From: Ruminococcus sp.
GTDB taxonomy: Bacteria; Bacillota; Clostridia; Oscillospirales; Ruminococcaceae
Length of the DNA stretch: 64,000 nt
Assembly: GCA_014799785.1 (NCBI GenBank)
Contig: JAAVHI010000004.1
Location: forward strand, 82,824-146,823
Direction: 5' to 3'
The notes beneath the pieces are model-generated. The model was not told where the DNA came from. It was given only the letters and a program-made list of their open reading frames with translations, and made no database searches. Both the position numbers and the translations under genes were made by a program. Below are positions 15,716-25,326 of the stretch, piece after piece (the first letter of the stretch is position 1; each line of letters opens with the position of its first letter).

Positions 15716-17074
15716 CTACTTCTTTTTGCCAAATATACTTTTAGTATAATTATTTAAACACTCAGCTGCCTCGCCGCCGAGAAGCAGCACCGACGACAGG
15801 TTTATCACCAGCATGAACCAGTTGAGCAGATCGGCCGCTCCCCAGACGAGGGAAAGCTCGGTAACTGCGCCGAGAAAGGCCGCGGCAGTGTAGAGTATCC
15901 TGTAGACAAAAACCGCCTCGGAGCTTTTGGCTCTGAATATATAGCGGACGCATTTTTCTCCGTAAAAATACCAGCCCAGCAGGGTGCAGACCGCAAATAT
16001 CACCGTCGAGACGGAGGCGAAAACTGCGGCAAAATTTCCAAGTCCGCGCCTGAAGCCCTCGGTCACCATGGCAAGACCCTCCGCTCCAGAAGCGTCCGCG
16101 CCCGTGAGCAGGATAACAAAAGCGGTTGCAGTACAGCATATAAGCGTGTCGATAACTATTTCCGCGGCTGCCCACATTCCCATTTTTACGGGTTCGGTAC
16201 AGCCTGTTTCCGTGTGAACAAGCACAGAGCTTCCCATGCCCGCCTCGTTGGAAAATACCCCGCGGCGCAGTCCCACGGTGACGGCTTTTTTCAGCGCAGC
16301 ACCGCAGAAGCCTCCCGCAATTTGTGAATAACCTATTGCAGATTCAAATATCGTTTTTAATATTTCAATAATATTTTTGCCAAATAATACTATTGCTATA
16401 ATTGCTCCCGCTATGTAAAAAAGGGACACGGCGGGAATCATTTTTTCTGCCGCCGCGGCGACTTTTTTGCCTCCGCCGAATATTACCGCTCCGCAGAACA
16501 AAGCCGCGGCAAGTCCCGAAACAACGGTGGGAACTCTGAACTCGGACATTGCCGCCGACAGCGCGTTGGTCTGGGTCATGTTCCCGATACCGAAGGAAGC
16601 CGCCGCGCAGGCGGCTGCATACACTATCGCAAGCTTCCCCGACCCGGTCGCCCGCGACACATAGGACATGGGGCTGTCCTCTTTGCCTTGGTATTTTGTT
16701 CCGAGAATATTTTCCGCTATGCCCGTCGCCGTTCCGAAAAGCGCCGCGACCCACATCCAGAATACCGCTCCCGCTCCGCCCACGGAAATGGCAGCTGCCA
16801 CACCGATAATGTTGCCTGTCCCCATTGAAGCCGCAAGAGCGGTTGACAATGCCTGAAACCGGGATATTTTCCCTTTTGGTACGTTGTCATTTTTCTTTTT
16901 TTCAAAAAGCGTGGACTTGAAAATATATACTATATGTATAATATTAAAGCCCTTAAACCGCAGAGTGAAAAAAATTCCCGCGCCGAAAACAAGAGCGACA
17001 GTTCCCGCTCCCCACAGGAAATTATTGAGTTTGCTGATAATATTGCAAATTGTATCATAGAATATTCCGTACAC
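15716..17074 (-). CDS. Alanine/glycine:sodium symporter (AGCS family)
   Basis: 452 residues, a multi-pass inner-membrane amino-acid transporter. Family marks: NNFLWGAG and FTLRFKGF at the N-terminus, SRFQALSTALAASMGTGNI with the ALAASMGTGN signature, GAVFWMWVAALFGTA, ENILGTKY, and RRGVFSNEAGMGSS. It would import alanine or glycine with Na+. The GTG at 17074 has GGGAG eight bases in front; a GTG at 17083 overlaps that site. The flanking gap (15617-15715) holds a short AAAGGC/GCCTTT hairpin and no clear terminator. Confidence 0.95.
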   Translation of the reverse strand: MYGIFYDTICNIISKLNNFLWGAGTVALVFGAGIFFTLRFKGFNIIHIVYIFKSTLFEKKKNDNVPKGKISRFQALSTALAASMGTGNIIGVAAAISVGGAGAVFWMWVAALFGTATGIAENILGTKYQGKEDSPMSYVSRATGSGKLAIVYAAACAAASFGIGNMTQTNALSAAMSEFRVPTVVSGLAAALFCGAVIFGGGKKVAAAAEKMIPAVSLFYIAGAIIAIVLFGKNIIEILKTIFESAIGYSQIAGGFCGAALKKAVTVGLRRGVFSNEAGMGSSVLVHTETGCTEPVKMGMWAAAEIVIDTLICCTATAFVILLTGADASGAEGLAMVTEGFRRGLGNFAAVFASVSTVIFAVCTLLGWYFYGEKCVRYIFRAKSSEAVFVYRILYTAAAFLGAVTELSLVWGAADLLNWFMLVINLSSVLLLGGEAAECLNNYTKSIFGKKK

Positions 17075-17209
17075 CCTGATCACTCCCGCTGAAAATATTC
17101 CGCAGCCGCTTTTTTGCGGCTGAAACGTGATATACTATATATGTTGCAGACCCGCGGGACGATCGCGTCTCCCACATAAATCACAAGACAAACGAGGTTT
17201 TTGATCACT

Positions 17210-17707
17210 ATGAAAAAGTACTACGCAGATAGAAAAAGCTTGAAATTCCTTAGAATATTCACATTTCTGCTTATAATCTGTATCATAATCGCACTGAAGT
17301 ACCTGCTGTATTTTCTCGAAGCCCGCTACCCCGACTATTTTGCGCTGGCAAAATTCACCGTTCCCGAAATAATCGTCTGGATATTCATAGGACTGCTTGT
17401 AACAGCATATGTTATATTTCTGATGATTATTCTGCCGCTGTGGTACCGCTCGGTAAGCTACACCCTTTCCGCGGACGAAATAATTATACGCTCGGGAGTA
17501 TTTTTCAACAATACCACCTATGTGAAGATGTCCTCGGTGCAGTACATCACTACAATATCCATGCCCCTTTCACGCTATACAAGTTTTAACTTTTTGTTAA
17601 TAAACGCTTACGGCGGAGGGCTGATAATGATGTTTTTATCCCATTCGGATATGGAAGAAATATACAAAAAAATCCAGCAGTATCTCAGCAGCAGAGGAGG
17701 GCTTTGA
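17210..17707 (+). CDS. PH-domain (bPH2/DUF304) membrane protein, YdbS-like
   Basis: 165 residues. Two transmembrane helices (about 15-38 and 55-80) followed by a bacterial PH domain: SVSYTLSADEIIIRSGVFF, then YVKMSSVQYITTISMPLSRY, the conserved strand-helix of DUF304. Always found as a pair with a longer YdbT-like protein, as here. In B. subtilis ydbST contributes to resistance to certain antimicrobials; the molecular job is not known. ATG at 17210 preferred over TTG at 17201. Overlaps the next gene by one base (TGATG). Confidence 0.85.
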   Translation: MKKYYADRKSLKFLRIFTFLLIICIIIALKYLLYFLEARYPDYFALAKFTVPEIIVWIFIGLLVTAYVIFLMIILPLWYRSVSYTLSADEIIIRSGVFFNNTTYVKMSSVQYITTISMPLSRYTSFNFLLINAYGGGLIMMFLSHSDMEEIYKKIQQYLSSRGGL

Positions 17708-19158
17708 TGTCGCGTCAGCATAAGATCGCCATTCTGAAATATACCACCAAAAACTTCTGGATGCTCCTCATACCGCTGGTGCGCGGACTTATCGCGGTGA
17801 ACTTTGATTTTTACCACTGGCTTCAGGGCGCGTACTGGGACTTGATAGTAATTCTGCTTATGATCGGCTTCGCGGTTTTAAGATGGTATTTTGTGCGCTT
17901 TGAGGTGGGGGAGAAAGGAATTTTTATTTCCCACGGTGTGTTTCTGAGGAACGAATTTACCATACCCTATTCTGCGGTGGCCTGCGCTTCCGCCGCACGC
18001 TCCATGTGGCTTCGTCCCATACGCGCGGTAACGGTCGCTCTCGACTCGGACTCACATTCTACTCTGGAGCAGGGCAAAAAAGCTGACGCGGAGCTTATCA
18101 TGAAATTAACCGATTATACAAAAATTTACAATAATATTCCAAGTTCATTGACAAATGCAAAGTTTTCATACCGCGCCTCGAAGGCCGATCTTGTTTTCTT
18201 TTCACTGGTATTTTCCTCAACGCTTTCGGGTGTGATCTTCCTCGGAACACTGTTCATTCAGGGAAGCCGCATAGTCGGAAATCAGCTTGAGGAGCAGTTC
18301 CTGAACGCTGTGAGCGGCGTTACCGAATTCATGCAGAAGATCATTTCGGGAGTTACCCCCGCCGCAGTCGCGCTGACGCTGATATTTGCGCTGGGCTGGG
18401 GATTTTCCTTTGTATCCAATCTGCTGAGACACATCAACTTCCGCATACAGCGGTGCGGAAACGATATTACGGTGCGGAACGGCTTCTTTTCAAAATGGAA
18501 ATATTATGTAAATATTTCCAAGGTGAACTGTGCCGACCTGCGGCAGAATCTGCTTATGAAAATATGCCGCGTGATGTCCGTTCACGTCAGCTGCACGGGC
18601 TACGGAAAGTCCAAGAACGAGATACCTGTTTTCGTCCCTGTAACAACGAAAAAGCGTGTCATGAGCACAATGCAGATGATGCTGCCAAGCTTTACTCTGA
18701 GTAATATTTCTTTGAAGCCGAAGCCGTCCTATATACTGCCGTTTCTCTGGGGACCGCTGCTTTCCGCGGTCCTGCTGCCTGTGGGGGCGGTTACCGCGGC
18801 ACGGTTTTTCCCCGCATGGAGCGGCATTGTAAAGTTCCTGCTGATAATGGGAGAGATACCGTCGCTGTACCTTATCGCGGTAAAAATAACGGCAAAATTT
18901 ACCACAGGTATCGGTTTCGGAAGCGATACCATTACATTGAAGTACTGCAAGTTTTCCCAGTTCCACACGGTCATCGTGCCGAAAAGCAGGATAGCCTATG
19001 TCAGACTGTCCCGCACGATATTCCAGCGGTTTAACGGCACCTGCGACGTGTGGGTCTACAGCCGCGGCGAACGCGCCTCCAAGCACCGCATACGCGGGAT
19101 AGATGCAAAAAAAGCAGAGGAATTTTTTGGAAATAAAAATAACAGCGAATTGGATTGA
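17707..19158 (+). CDS. PH-domain (bPH2/DUF304) membrane protein, YdbT-like
   Basis: 483 residues. Repeats of the unit transmembrane pair + PH domain: first near residues 20-130 (GEKGIFISHGVFLRNEFTIP), second after helices near 155-180 and 215-240 (RCGNDITVRNGFFSKWKYYV), third after helices near 340-390 (SDTITLKYCKFSQFHTVIVP). Three DUF304 copies is the YdbT layout. Forms a unit with the preceding gene (ribosome site GGAGG inside it). The gap after it to 19321 has only a small CCGAT/ATCGG hairpin. Confidence 0.85.
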   Translation: MSRQHKIAILKYTTKNFWMLLIPLVRGLIAVNFDFYHWLQGAYWDLIVILLMIGFAVLRWYFVRFEVGEKGIFISHGVFLRNEFTIPYSAVACASAARSMWLRPIRAVTVALDSDSHSTLEQGKKADAELIMKLTDYTKIYNNIPSSLTNAKFSYRASKADLVFFSLVFSSTLSGVIFLGTLFIQGSRIVGNQLEEQFLNAVSGVTEFMQKIISGVTPAAVALTLIFALGWGFSFVSNLLRHINFRIQRCGNDITVRNGFFSKWKYYVNISKVNCADLRQNLLMKICRVMSVHVSCTGYGKSKNEIPVFVPVTTKKRVMSTMQMMLPSFTLSNISLKPKPSYILPFLWGPLLSAVLLPVGAVTAARFFPAWSGIVKFLLIMGEIPSLYLIAVKITAKFTTGIGFGSDTITLKYCKFSQFHTVIVPKSRIAYVRLSRTIFQRFNGTCDVWVYSRGERASKHRIRGIDAKKAEEFFGNKNNSELD

Positions 19159-19321
19159 TAAGAACGCGGCGGCAGACATCCGATAAAATCGGTTACAAAG
19201 CGTTTACATTTTTTAAACTTCGGTTACAGATATATCCGTATAGTACAGAAATGTCGCAAACACACCAAAAAAAAGCGGATTTTACGGTCATTTTTCATAA
19301 TAATTGGCTGTAGTAATCTCC

Positions 19322-19350
19322 TTGACTTTTTTGTCGGTTTGTTGTATAAT
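19322..19350 (+). promoter_or_regulatory. Promoter of the CNNM/CorC-transglutaminase unit
   Basis: -35 TTGACT (19322-19327), 17-base spacer, -10 TATAAT (19345-19350). About 90 bases of leader follow. Confidence 0.85.
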
Positions 19351-19375
19351 TTTTAATGTGTCAGTTTGTGCTTCC

Positions 19376-19420
19376 GGTCTTGATAACGACAGACCAAAGC
19401 TGTGCTTTTTAAGCTGCACA
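19376..19420 (+). promoter_or_regulatory. Structured leader of the CNNM/CorC gene
   Basis: Two small stems: GGTCT-10-AGACC (19376-19395) and TGTGC...GCACA (19401-19420), the latter inside a direct repeat AAGCTG. I cannot match it to a known riboswitch. A Mg2+-sensing leader would fit the gene but is only a guess. Confidence 0.35.
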
Positions 19421-19449
19421 CAAAACGATCGTCCGAAAGGAAGTTGATT

Positions 19450-20829
19450 ATGGAGTCCGACGGGTACCCCCGAAGTCTTATTATTCTTGCAGTCATACTA
19501 TATAAAGGGTTCTGCACCGTATGCGAATCGGCTGTGACCGAGACAGACTGGCGGAAGCTTAAAAATTCCGAAAAGTCAAAGCGGGAGCAGCTTCTTGCCG
19601 ATATGACGGAAAAGCCCGCGCGTCTGATGACGGCGTTTTCCGTGAACAGAACACTTACGGGTATTGCAGCCGCTTATCTGGCAATGATATTCTTTCTCGC
19701 GCCATTGTCGGGATTTGTGTCCCGTCTTATAAACGGCGAAGCTGCCGAGGCGGCGGCTTACGGCGACCCTCTTGCGGACGTTATTGCCGCGCTGCTTATA
19801 ATGATAGTCACGGTGGTGGTCTTTACCTCCTTCTGCGAAGGTATACCAAAAAGACTGCCTGCGGCGAAAAGCGAGAAATTTGCGGTTTTCTGCGCACCGT
19901 TTGTAAAGCTTTTAGTGACGGCCCTTACACCGCTTACCGCGCTGTCCTCACTGCTCACAAGGCTGCTTGCCCCGCTTTTCGGAGCGAAAAACGGCAGCGA
20001 GCCCGATATCGTCACCGAGGAAGAAATACTCATGATGGTGGACGCGGGCAACGAAACAGGCGTTATAGAGGAATCCCAGAGGGAAATGATAAACAACGTT
20101 TTCGAGTTTGACGACCTTACCGTTTCGGATATAATGACCCACCGTACCGATATCATTGCGGTGGAAATGTCCGCAAGGGTGCCGGAGGTTGTGAACGCCG
20201 CCATAGGAAGCGGCTTTTCGCGGATACCCGTCTACGAGGAAACTATCGACCATATCGCGGGAATGATCTGCGTTAAAGACCTGCTCTGCTTAGTAGGCTC
20301 CGAATCCGCGGAGGATACCGAGGCAAAAAGCTTTATGCGGGATATCATCTATCTCCCCGAATCTGTCCCCTGCGGAGAAGCCTTCAAGCGGCTCACGTCA
20401 GAAAAAATGCAGATGGCTGCCGTTGTTGACGAGTACGGCGGAACGGCGGGTCTGGTGACAATGGAGGATATCGTCGAGAGAATAGTCGGAAATATTCAGG
20501 ACGAGTACGACGAGGAAGAAGCCTCGCTTACCGAGATTTCCGAGGACACCTACGTTATCGCGGGCAATGCCGACCCCGAGGAGATACTTCCCGTTTTCGG
20601 GATAGAGCTTCCCGAGGAAAACGGTTTCGACACAATGAACGGCTTTATCGCCGAGCTTCTGGGACGCATACCCGAAGAAAACGAAAATCCCTCTGCCGAA
20701 TACGGCGGAGTGCTTTTCACCGTCCTGCTTACCGAGGATCGGTGTATTACCAAGATCAAGGCAAAAATTATCAAGGATACTGTAACAAGCGAAGAAAAGG
20801 AGAGTATGCAAAATGAAGAAAAAAATTAG
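19450..20829 (+). CDS. CNNM/CorC (HlyC-CorC) family divalent-cation transporter
   Basis: 459 residues. N-terminal DUF21/CNNM membrane domain with three to four helices (about 8-160), then a paired CBS domain (VSDIMTHRTDIIAVE; AAVVDEYGGTAGLVTMEDIVERIVG) and a C-terminal CorC_HlyC domain (YVIAGNADPEEI...NGFIAELLGRIP). The family exports or balances Mg2+ and related metals, gated by nucleotide binding to CBS. ATG at 19450 follows AAAGGAAG; an earlier in-frame start is inside the leader. Its 3' end overlaps the next gene by 17 bases, so the first transglutaminase lipoprotein is co-transcribed. Confidence 0.92.
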   Translation: MESDGYPRSLIILAVILYKGFCTVCESAVTETDWRKLKNSEKSKREQLLADMTEKPARLMTAFSVNRTLTGIAAAYLAMIFFLAPLSGFVSRLINGEAAEAAAYGDPLADVIAALLIMIVTVVVFTSFCEGIPKRLPAAKSEKFAVFCAPFVKLLVTALTPLTALSSLLTRLLAPLFGAKNGSEPDIVTEEEILMMVDAGNETGVIEESQREMINNVFEFDDLTVSDIMTHRTDIIAVEMSARVPEVVNAAIGSGFSRIPVYEETIDHIAGMICVKDLLCLVGSESAEDTEAKSFMRDIIYLPESVPCGEAFKRLTSEKMQMAAVVDEYGGTAGLVTMEDIVERIVGNIQDEYDEEEASLTEISEDTYVIAGNADPEEILPVFGIELPEENGFDTMNGFIAELLGRIPEENENPSAEYGGVLFTVLLTEDRCITKIKAKIIKDTVTSEEKESMQNEEKN

Positions 20830-22471
20830 TCTGATCCTTGCATTCTTAATGACGGCGACAATGCTTGCCGGCTGTAAGAAAACCAACGAGGATTCTGCGG
20901 GACTTCCCGATGTGGGCGGAGATTCCTCGTCCATGTCCCTCACTCAGATGACTACAGAGTCCGAGACAGAGGAGACCACCACGGAAACTACCACGGTTCC
21001 CGAAGAGACCACTACGGAGGATACGACCTCGGAAAGCGAAACTGAGACAAGCGAGACGGAAACTACCACCGCCGCTTCCACCGAAGCCACTGCGGCGACC
21101 GCTTCCACAGCAGCCGCAAAGGCTTGGAACGAAACCGAGATCAGCGAGACCCTTTACATAAAGACCTCCTGCTACTCCAGAACTCAGGCTATCGTAGGTT
21201 CGGAATCCGTTAAGAAATACGACGTGGGTCAGAAGATCAACATTGTTGCCGCAACAGATACAGGCTACTATAAGCTTGCGGACGGCACATTTATCCACTC
21301 CGACTATGTTACCGACCAGAAGCCCGAGGAGGCTACTCAGGCGACCACTACCGCTCCCAAGAAAACAGAAACTCCCGAAGAGACCACAAAGAAGCCGTCC
21401 AATACAGCTGTTGTGAACGCTTCCTATACCAAGAGCTACAAGGACAGATACCCCTATCAGCAGCTTAACAGCGCCGAGCAGCAGCTTTACGCCGATATCG
21501 TTGAGGCTGCCGAAAGCTTCACCACTCAAGTAGACATTCCCTCCTCCCTCTCTATGGACGATATCGTAAAGGTATACGCCCTCGTTTATAATCAGGAGCC
21601 CCAGCTTTTCTGGATGTCAAATCTTGTTCCCGCTTCGCTGGGCGGTATGCTCAACCTCCAGTACGACCTTACTCCCGAACAGGCAGCTTCGGCTCAGAAG
21701 GAAATAGACGCTACCGTAAGCGATGTAATGAGCAAGGTGAACGGCTATTCAAGCACGGTAAGCAGACTTAAAGTTATTTACGACTGGGTTATCACCCACA
21801 ATACATTCAGCCTCCAGGGCAACTACAGGACCTGCGGTATCTACAACGGTCTTACCGACGGCGGAGAGCTTCAGTGTCAGGGCTACGCAAAGACAGTTCT
21901 TTACCTCTGCGACATTGCGGGTATCGAATGCATGGTCGTAACCGGCAACAACACCGAGGGCAGCACTCACGCATGGAACGTTGTTTACTGTGACAACGGC
22001 TACTACATTCTCGACACAACATGGGGCGACCCGATGAACAACTACGGCAGAAGCAGCTACGTGCGCTACCTGTTCTTCCTTGCAAACGACGACATGATCA
22101 AAAACAGCCACCTCAACGTCAGCACCGTTGCAAGAGGAAACGGAAACCGTATCAAGCTGTACAATCCTCCCGCCTGCACAAAAACGGCGTGCTACTACTT
22201 CAAGGCTTACAATAAGGAATACAGCGACCTTGAATCCGCAACTCAGGCTATGTACGCCGAGATCGACGCGGCTGTAGCGGCGGGCAAGAACGTTGCTCAC
22301 ATAAGGGTAACAGACCACGACCTTTGGGAAACCCTCCGCGACAAGAAGTACTGGAAGGCTTTCCAGGATTACGCTAAGAAGAAAGACAGCAGCGTAAAGA
22401 ATCTTGTACAGCAGACATATCTCACCGAGGATATTCTCGTTGTGGAGTATGATATAGCGTACAACGACTAA
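20813..22471 (+). CDS. Lipoprotein 1 with SH3-like and transglutaminase-like domains
   Basis: 552 residues. Lipobox TMLAGC, lipid cysteine 21. A Thr/Glu-rich linker (40-105) is followed by a bacterial SH3-like domain (about 110-168), a second Thr-rich linker, a helical region (215-330) and a transglutaminase-like core with the triad C355 (LQCQGYAK), H386 (STHAWN) and D401 (YILDTTWGDP). A C-terminal domain of about 90 residues is shared with the next four proteins. Bacterial transglutaminase-like domains act as peptidases or crosslinkers; the target here is unknown, perhaps peptidoglycan or surface protein, given the SH3 domain. First of five tandem paralogues. Confidence 0.88.
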   Translation: MKKKISLILAFLMTATMLAGCKKTNEDSAGLPDVGGDSSSMSLTQMTTESETEETTTETTTVPEETTTEDTTSESETETSETETTTAASTEATAATASTAAAKAWNETEISETLYIKTSCYSRTQAIVGSESVKKYDVGQKINIVAATDTGYYKLADGTFIHSDYVTDQKPEEATQATTTAPKKTETPEETTKKPSNTAVVNASYTKSYKDRYPYQQLNSAEQQLYADIVEAAESFTTQVDIPSSLSMDDIVKVYALVYNQEPQLFWMSNLVPASLGGMLNLQYDLTPEQAASAQKEIDATVSDVMSKVNGYSSTVSRLKVIYDWVITHNTFSLQGNYRTCGIYNGLTDGGELQCQGYAKTVLYLCDIAGIECMVVTGNNTEGSTHAWNVVYCDNGYYILDTTWGDPMNNYGRSSYVRYLFFLANDDMIKNSHLNVSTVARGNGNRIKLYNPPACTKTACYYFKAYNKEYSDLESATQAMYAEIDAAVAAGKNVAHIRVTDHDLWETLRDKKYWKAFQDYAKKKDSSVKNLVQQTYLTEDILVVEYDIAYND

Positions 22472-22477
22472 AGATCA

Positions 22478-22640
22478 AGAACCTGTCTTCGCAAGATATG
22501 TGTGCGGATTTTCGGCAAGCTTTTGTCGATGACAAGGCAAAAATCCGCAGGAATACGCCCGTATTTCAAGGATTTTTAACGCAGTCAGCGGCAAAAGCTT
22601 GCCGAAAAGACGTGCGCATACGCTTGTGAAGATAGGTTCT
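22478..22640 (+). repeat. 163-bp imperfect inverted repeat
   Basis: Left arm 22478-22526 and right arm 22591-22640 are inverse copies over about 48 bases, with AGAACCT and AGGTTCT at the tips and the identical stretch TTTTCGGCAAGCTTTTG in both arms. The centre is itself folded: AAAAATCC/GGATTTTT and AATACG/CGTATT. It looks like a palindromic intergenic repeat or a transposase-less element, inserted between two lipoprotein genes. The rest of this 287-base gap (22641-22758) contains a second G-rich imperfect hairpin (about 22644-22690) and the ribosome site of the next gene. Confidence 0.75.
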
Positions 22641-22758
22641 AATACACGGGGCGGGGGTCGAATAACGTTTTCTACCCTCAGCCCCCGTATTCGTAAATGA
22701 CCGCTCGGATAAGCGGACTTCGTAAAATATGCAAGAACATTGAAAGGAAATAAAAACT

Positions 22759-24126
22759 ATGCTGAAATCTAAAAAATTTTATTCCGTACTGGCGATCGCC
22801 GCCGCACTGACAATATGCGCCGCAGGATGCAGCAGCGAGGACGGAGGCAGCGGAGAGGTCTCCGCTTCCGTAAACGTGATAGGCAACGACGGTGCTTCGG
22901 ACGGCACCGAGCCTCAGGAGACAACCTCGGGCGTGATCCTTACCGACGAAAACGGCGAAGCGGTCACGGGCGCTAACGGAAACGTTCTTACCGAACCTGC
23001 CCATACCGAACCCCTTCCCACAGATACTCTAAGCGAGGACGATATCCTCAACGCTATGACAGCTGCCACAACGGCAGCTCCTCAGCTGAACATCCCCTCG
23101 ACCAACACCGAAAGATACGGCTACTCCACCCTTACCGCCGAGGAGAAAAAGCTCTACGACGAGATCGTTGCGGGAATAGAGGGACTGCGCTACAAGATCT
23201 GCGACGAGGACGCTTACTCCCTTGAGGAATGGTCAAAGATATACGGTCTTGTTTATATGCAGGAGCCCCGTCTGTTCTACATGAACGCAAAGCTTAAGGT
23301 CGGCAAGCTTTACTACCTCACCAAGGACGCCTCCGTTATCAACGATATGCAGAAGTCCATAGACGCCGTTGCCGACAAGCTTGTTGACGAGGCGAACGGA
23401 AAGTCCACCACCTTTGAAAAGCTTAAGGTTTTCCACGACTATCTTGTACTTAACTCCACATTCGAGCTCAAGGAAGAGCTTACAAACTACAACTCCACCA
23501 TTTACAACGCTCTCGGCAGCGGAGAGGCGCAGGGAAATATCCAGTGTGCAGGCTACGCCAAGGCTATGCAGTACCTCTGCGACAAGGCGGGTATCGTAAG
23601 CATGGTCGTAACGGGCGAGACCACTACGGGTCAGACCCACGCGTGGAACGTTGTGGACGTTGACGGAAAATGGTACAATCTGGACGCAACATGGGACGAC
23701 CCGATCCTGAACACCCCCAACTACAAGAATATCCGCTACAACTTTTTCCTTGTTCCCGACAGCGGCATCCATAACCTTACACATATGCACGTCGGTCAGA
23801 AAAAGCTTTCCAACGGCAACTATATTACATATTTCACGCCTCCCGCCTGCGTAAGCAACGACAAGAACTATTTCGTTACAAACGGTCTTGTTTACAGCGA
23901 CTTCGATTCCGCGGACAAGGCGATAAGGGCTGAGATCGAAAGAGCCGCCAAGGACGGCTCCAGAACGGCGCAGATCGCCGTAAGCTCCAAGGACGTTTAC
24001 AAGCAGGTCTATGACAAAAAAATGGACTACAACGATTATGCAAAGGGCTTTTCCGGAATTAAGGGCGTAAGCGACGAATGCAACGAAAATCTGCTGGTGA
24101 TCGAGTTCGACGTTATCTATAACTGA
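22759..24126 (+). CDS. Lipoprotein 2 with transglutaminase-like domain
   Basis: 455 residues, lipobox CAAGC, lipid cysteine 24. Linker of about 85 residues, helical region, transglutaminase-like core with C263 (IQCAGYAK), H294 (QTHAWN) and D309 (YNLDATWDDP), and the shared C-terminal domain ending in LLVIEFDVIYN. Closest in the array to lipoprotein 1 but without the SH3-like domain. AAAGGAAAT precedes the ATG. Followed by the next paralogue after 14 bases. Confidence 0.88.
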   Translation: MLKSKKFYSVLAIAAALTICAAGCSSEDGGSGEVSASVNVIGNDGASDGTEPQETTSGVILTDENGEAVTGANGNVLTEPAHTEPLPTDTLSEDDILNAMTAATTAAPQLNIPSTNTERYGYSTLTAEEKKLYDEIVAGIEGLRYKICDEDAYSLEEWSKIYGLVYMQEPRLFYMNAKLKVGKLYYLTKDASVINDMQKSIDAVADKLVDEANGKSTTFEKLKVFHDYLVLNSTFELKEELTNYNSTIYNALGSGEAQGNIQCAGYAKAMQYLCDKAGIVSMVVTGETTTGQTHAWNVVDVDGKWYNLDATWDDPILNTPNYKNIRYNFFLVPDSGIHNLTHMHVGQKKLSNGNYITYFTPPACVSNDKNYFVTNGLVYSDFDSADKAIRAEIERAAKDGSRTAQIAVSSKDVYKQVYDKKMDYNDYAKGFSGIKGVSDECNENLLVIEFDVIYN

Positions 24127-24140
24127 TCTTTGGTGCTTTT

Positions 24141-25301
24141 ATGAAAAAAACAATATTTGCCGTCTCCGTTCTCTGCGCGGCTCTGGTGCTGTCCTCATGC
24201 AGGAGGGTAGCCGAGGAGCCTGCGGAGACTACGGCTGACGCCAACAATTATTACGGATATCCCTCGGACGAGGAATTTGTCTCGCCTGTGTACGCCTCCC
24301 TTTCGGAGGAAGAAAAGGCGGTCTATGACAAGATCAAAACCGCCGTGGCGGATTTCAGGGATACGGTATCGTTCGATCCTCCGATCTCGCGGGACACGGC
24401 AAGCAAAATATACAGACTGGTCTATTCGCAGGAACGCAGGTATTTCTGGCTGAGCAACCTTTTCTACGCTCCCGAAAGCGAAATATCGGTGCTGAGCCTG
24501 CACTATCTGTACAGCAAAAGCGACGCGGAAACCAAACGCGCAGAGCTTGATATCGCCGCCTCGACGATAATAGGAGAGCTTCCCGACGACGCGTCCGATT
24601 TCGACAAGATCGTGTATTTCCACGACAAGATCGCCACGACCTGCTCCTTCAGCGATTCCGCCGAGCATATCAATTCGGCTTACGGCGTTCTTGTAACGGG
24701 ATACGGTCAGTGCGAGGGCTACGCCGCGGCAATGACCGCCCTCTGCGACAAGGCGGGGATACCCAACTACACAGCTTTCGGTCAGACCAAGGACGGCGTG
24801 TCCCACGCATGGAACAAGGTGCTGCTGAACGGCAGATGGTATAACGTGGACTGTACATGGGACGATCCTATCCTGAGCCGAAACGACCCCGGCTTTGTCC
24901 GACATGACTATCTTCTGGTAAAGGACAGCGAGATCGAGGAAAAGACCCATTTCCCAAACGACCTTTGCAAAGGTCTTACCTCATGCGAAAGCGACGATAT
25001 GAACTACTTTGCCGCAAAGGGACTGATCTTCGGCACTGCCGCCGACGGCACTGCCGCTCTGACGGAGCAGATAAAATCGGCGGGGCTTGCGGGAAAGCGG
25101 GAGGCGGAAATACGCTTCTCCTCCGAAAACGCCTATTTCGCCGCTATGGCAAGGCTTTTCGACAGCAAGGAGCTTAAGGACATTATCGAGGACATAAACG
25201 GAAGCTGCGGAACTCATATCCGTTCAGCATACAAGCATAACAACGACGATATGCGGATAATCCATATATCGCTTATCTATGAGTCCGACCCAGAGGAATA
25301 A
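24141..25301 (+). CDS. Lipoprotein 3 with transglutaminase-like domain
   Basis: 386 residues, the smallest of the set, with a very short linker. Lipobox LSSC, lipid cysteine 20. Triad C191 (GQCEGYAA), H222 (VSHAWN), D237 (YNVDCTWDDP), then the shared C-terminal domain. The ribosome site is weak, so expression may depend on translation of the gene 14 bases upstream. Its 3' end overlaps the region holding the ribosome site of the next gene. Confidence 0.87.
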   Translation: MKKTIFAVSVLCAALVLSSCRRVAEEPAETTADANNYYGYPSDEEFVSPVYASLSEEEKAVYDKIKTAVADFRDTVSFDPPISRDTASKIYRLVYSQERRYFWLSNLFYAPESEISVLSLHYLYSKSDAETKRAELDIAASTIIGELPDDASDFDKIVYFHDKIATTCSFSDSAEHINSAYGVLVTGYGQCEGYAAAMTALCDKAGIPNYTAFGQTKDGVSHAWNKVLLNGRWYNVDCTWDDPILSRNDPGFVRHDYLLVKDSEIEEKTHFPNDLCKGLTSCESDDMNYFAAKGLIFGTAADGTAALTEQIKSAGLAGKREAEIRFSSENAYFAAMARLFDSKELKDIIEDINGSCGTHIRSAYKHNNDDMRIIHISLIYESDPEE

Positions 25302-25326
25302 TTTTTACCTGAAAGAGGTGCAGCCG

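Noticed and set aside
19376..19420. Known M-box or ykoK Mg2+ riboswitch before the CNNM gene
   Set aside because: Leader of about 90 bases is too short for the M-box and lacks its conserved stretches.
22478..22640. The inverted repeat as a tRNA or riboswitch
   Set aside because: No anticodon/T-arm pattern and no conserved aptamer core; it is one long palindrome.
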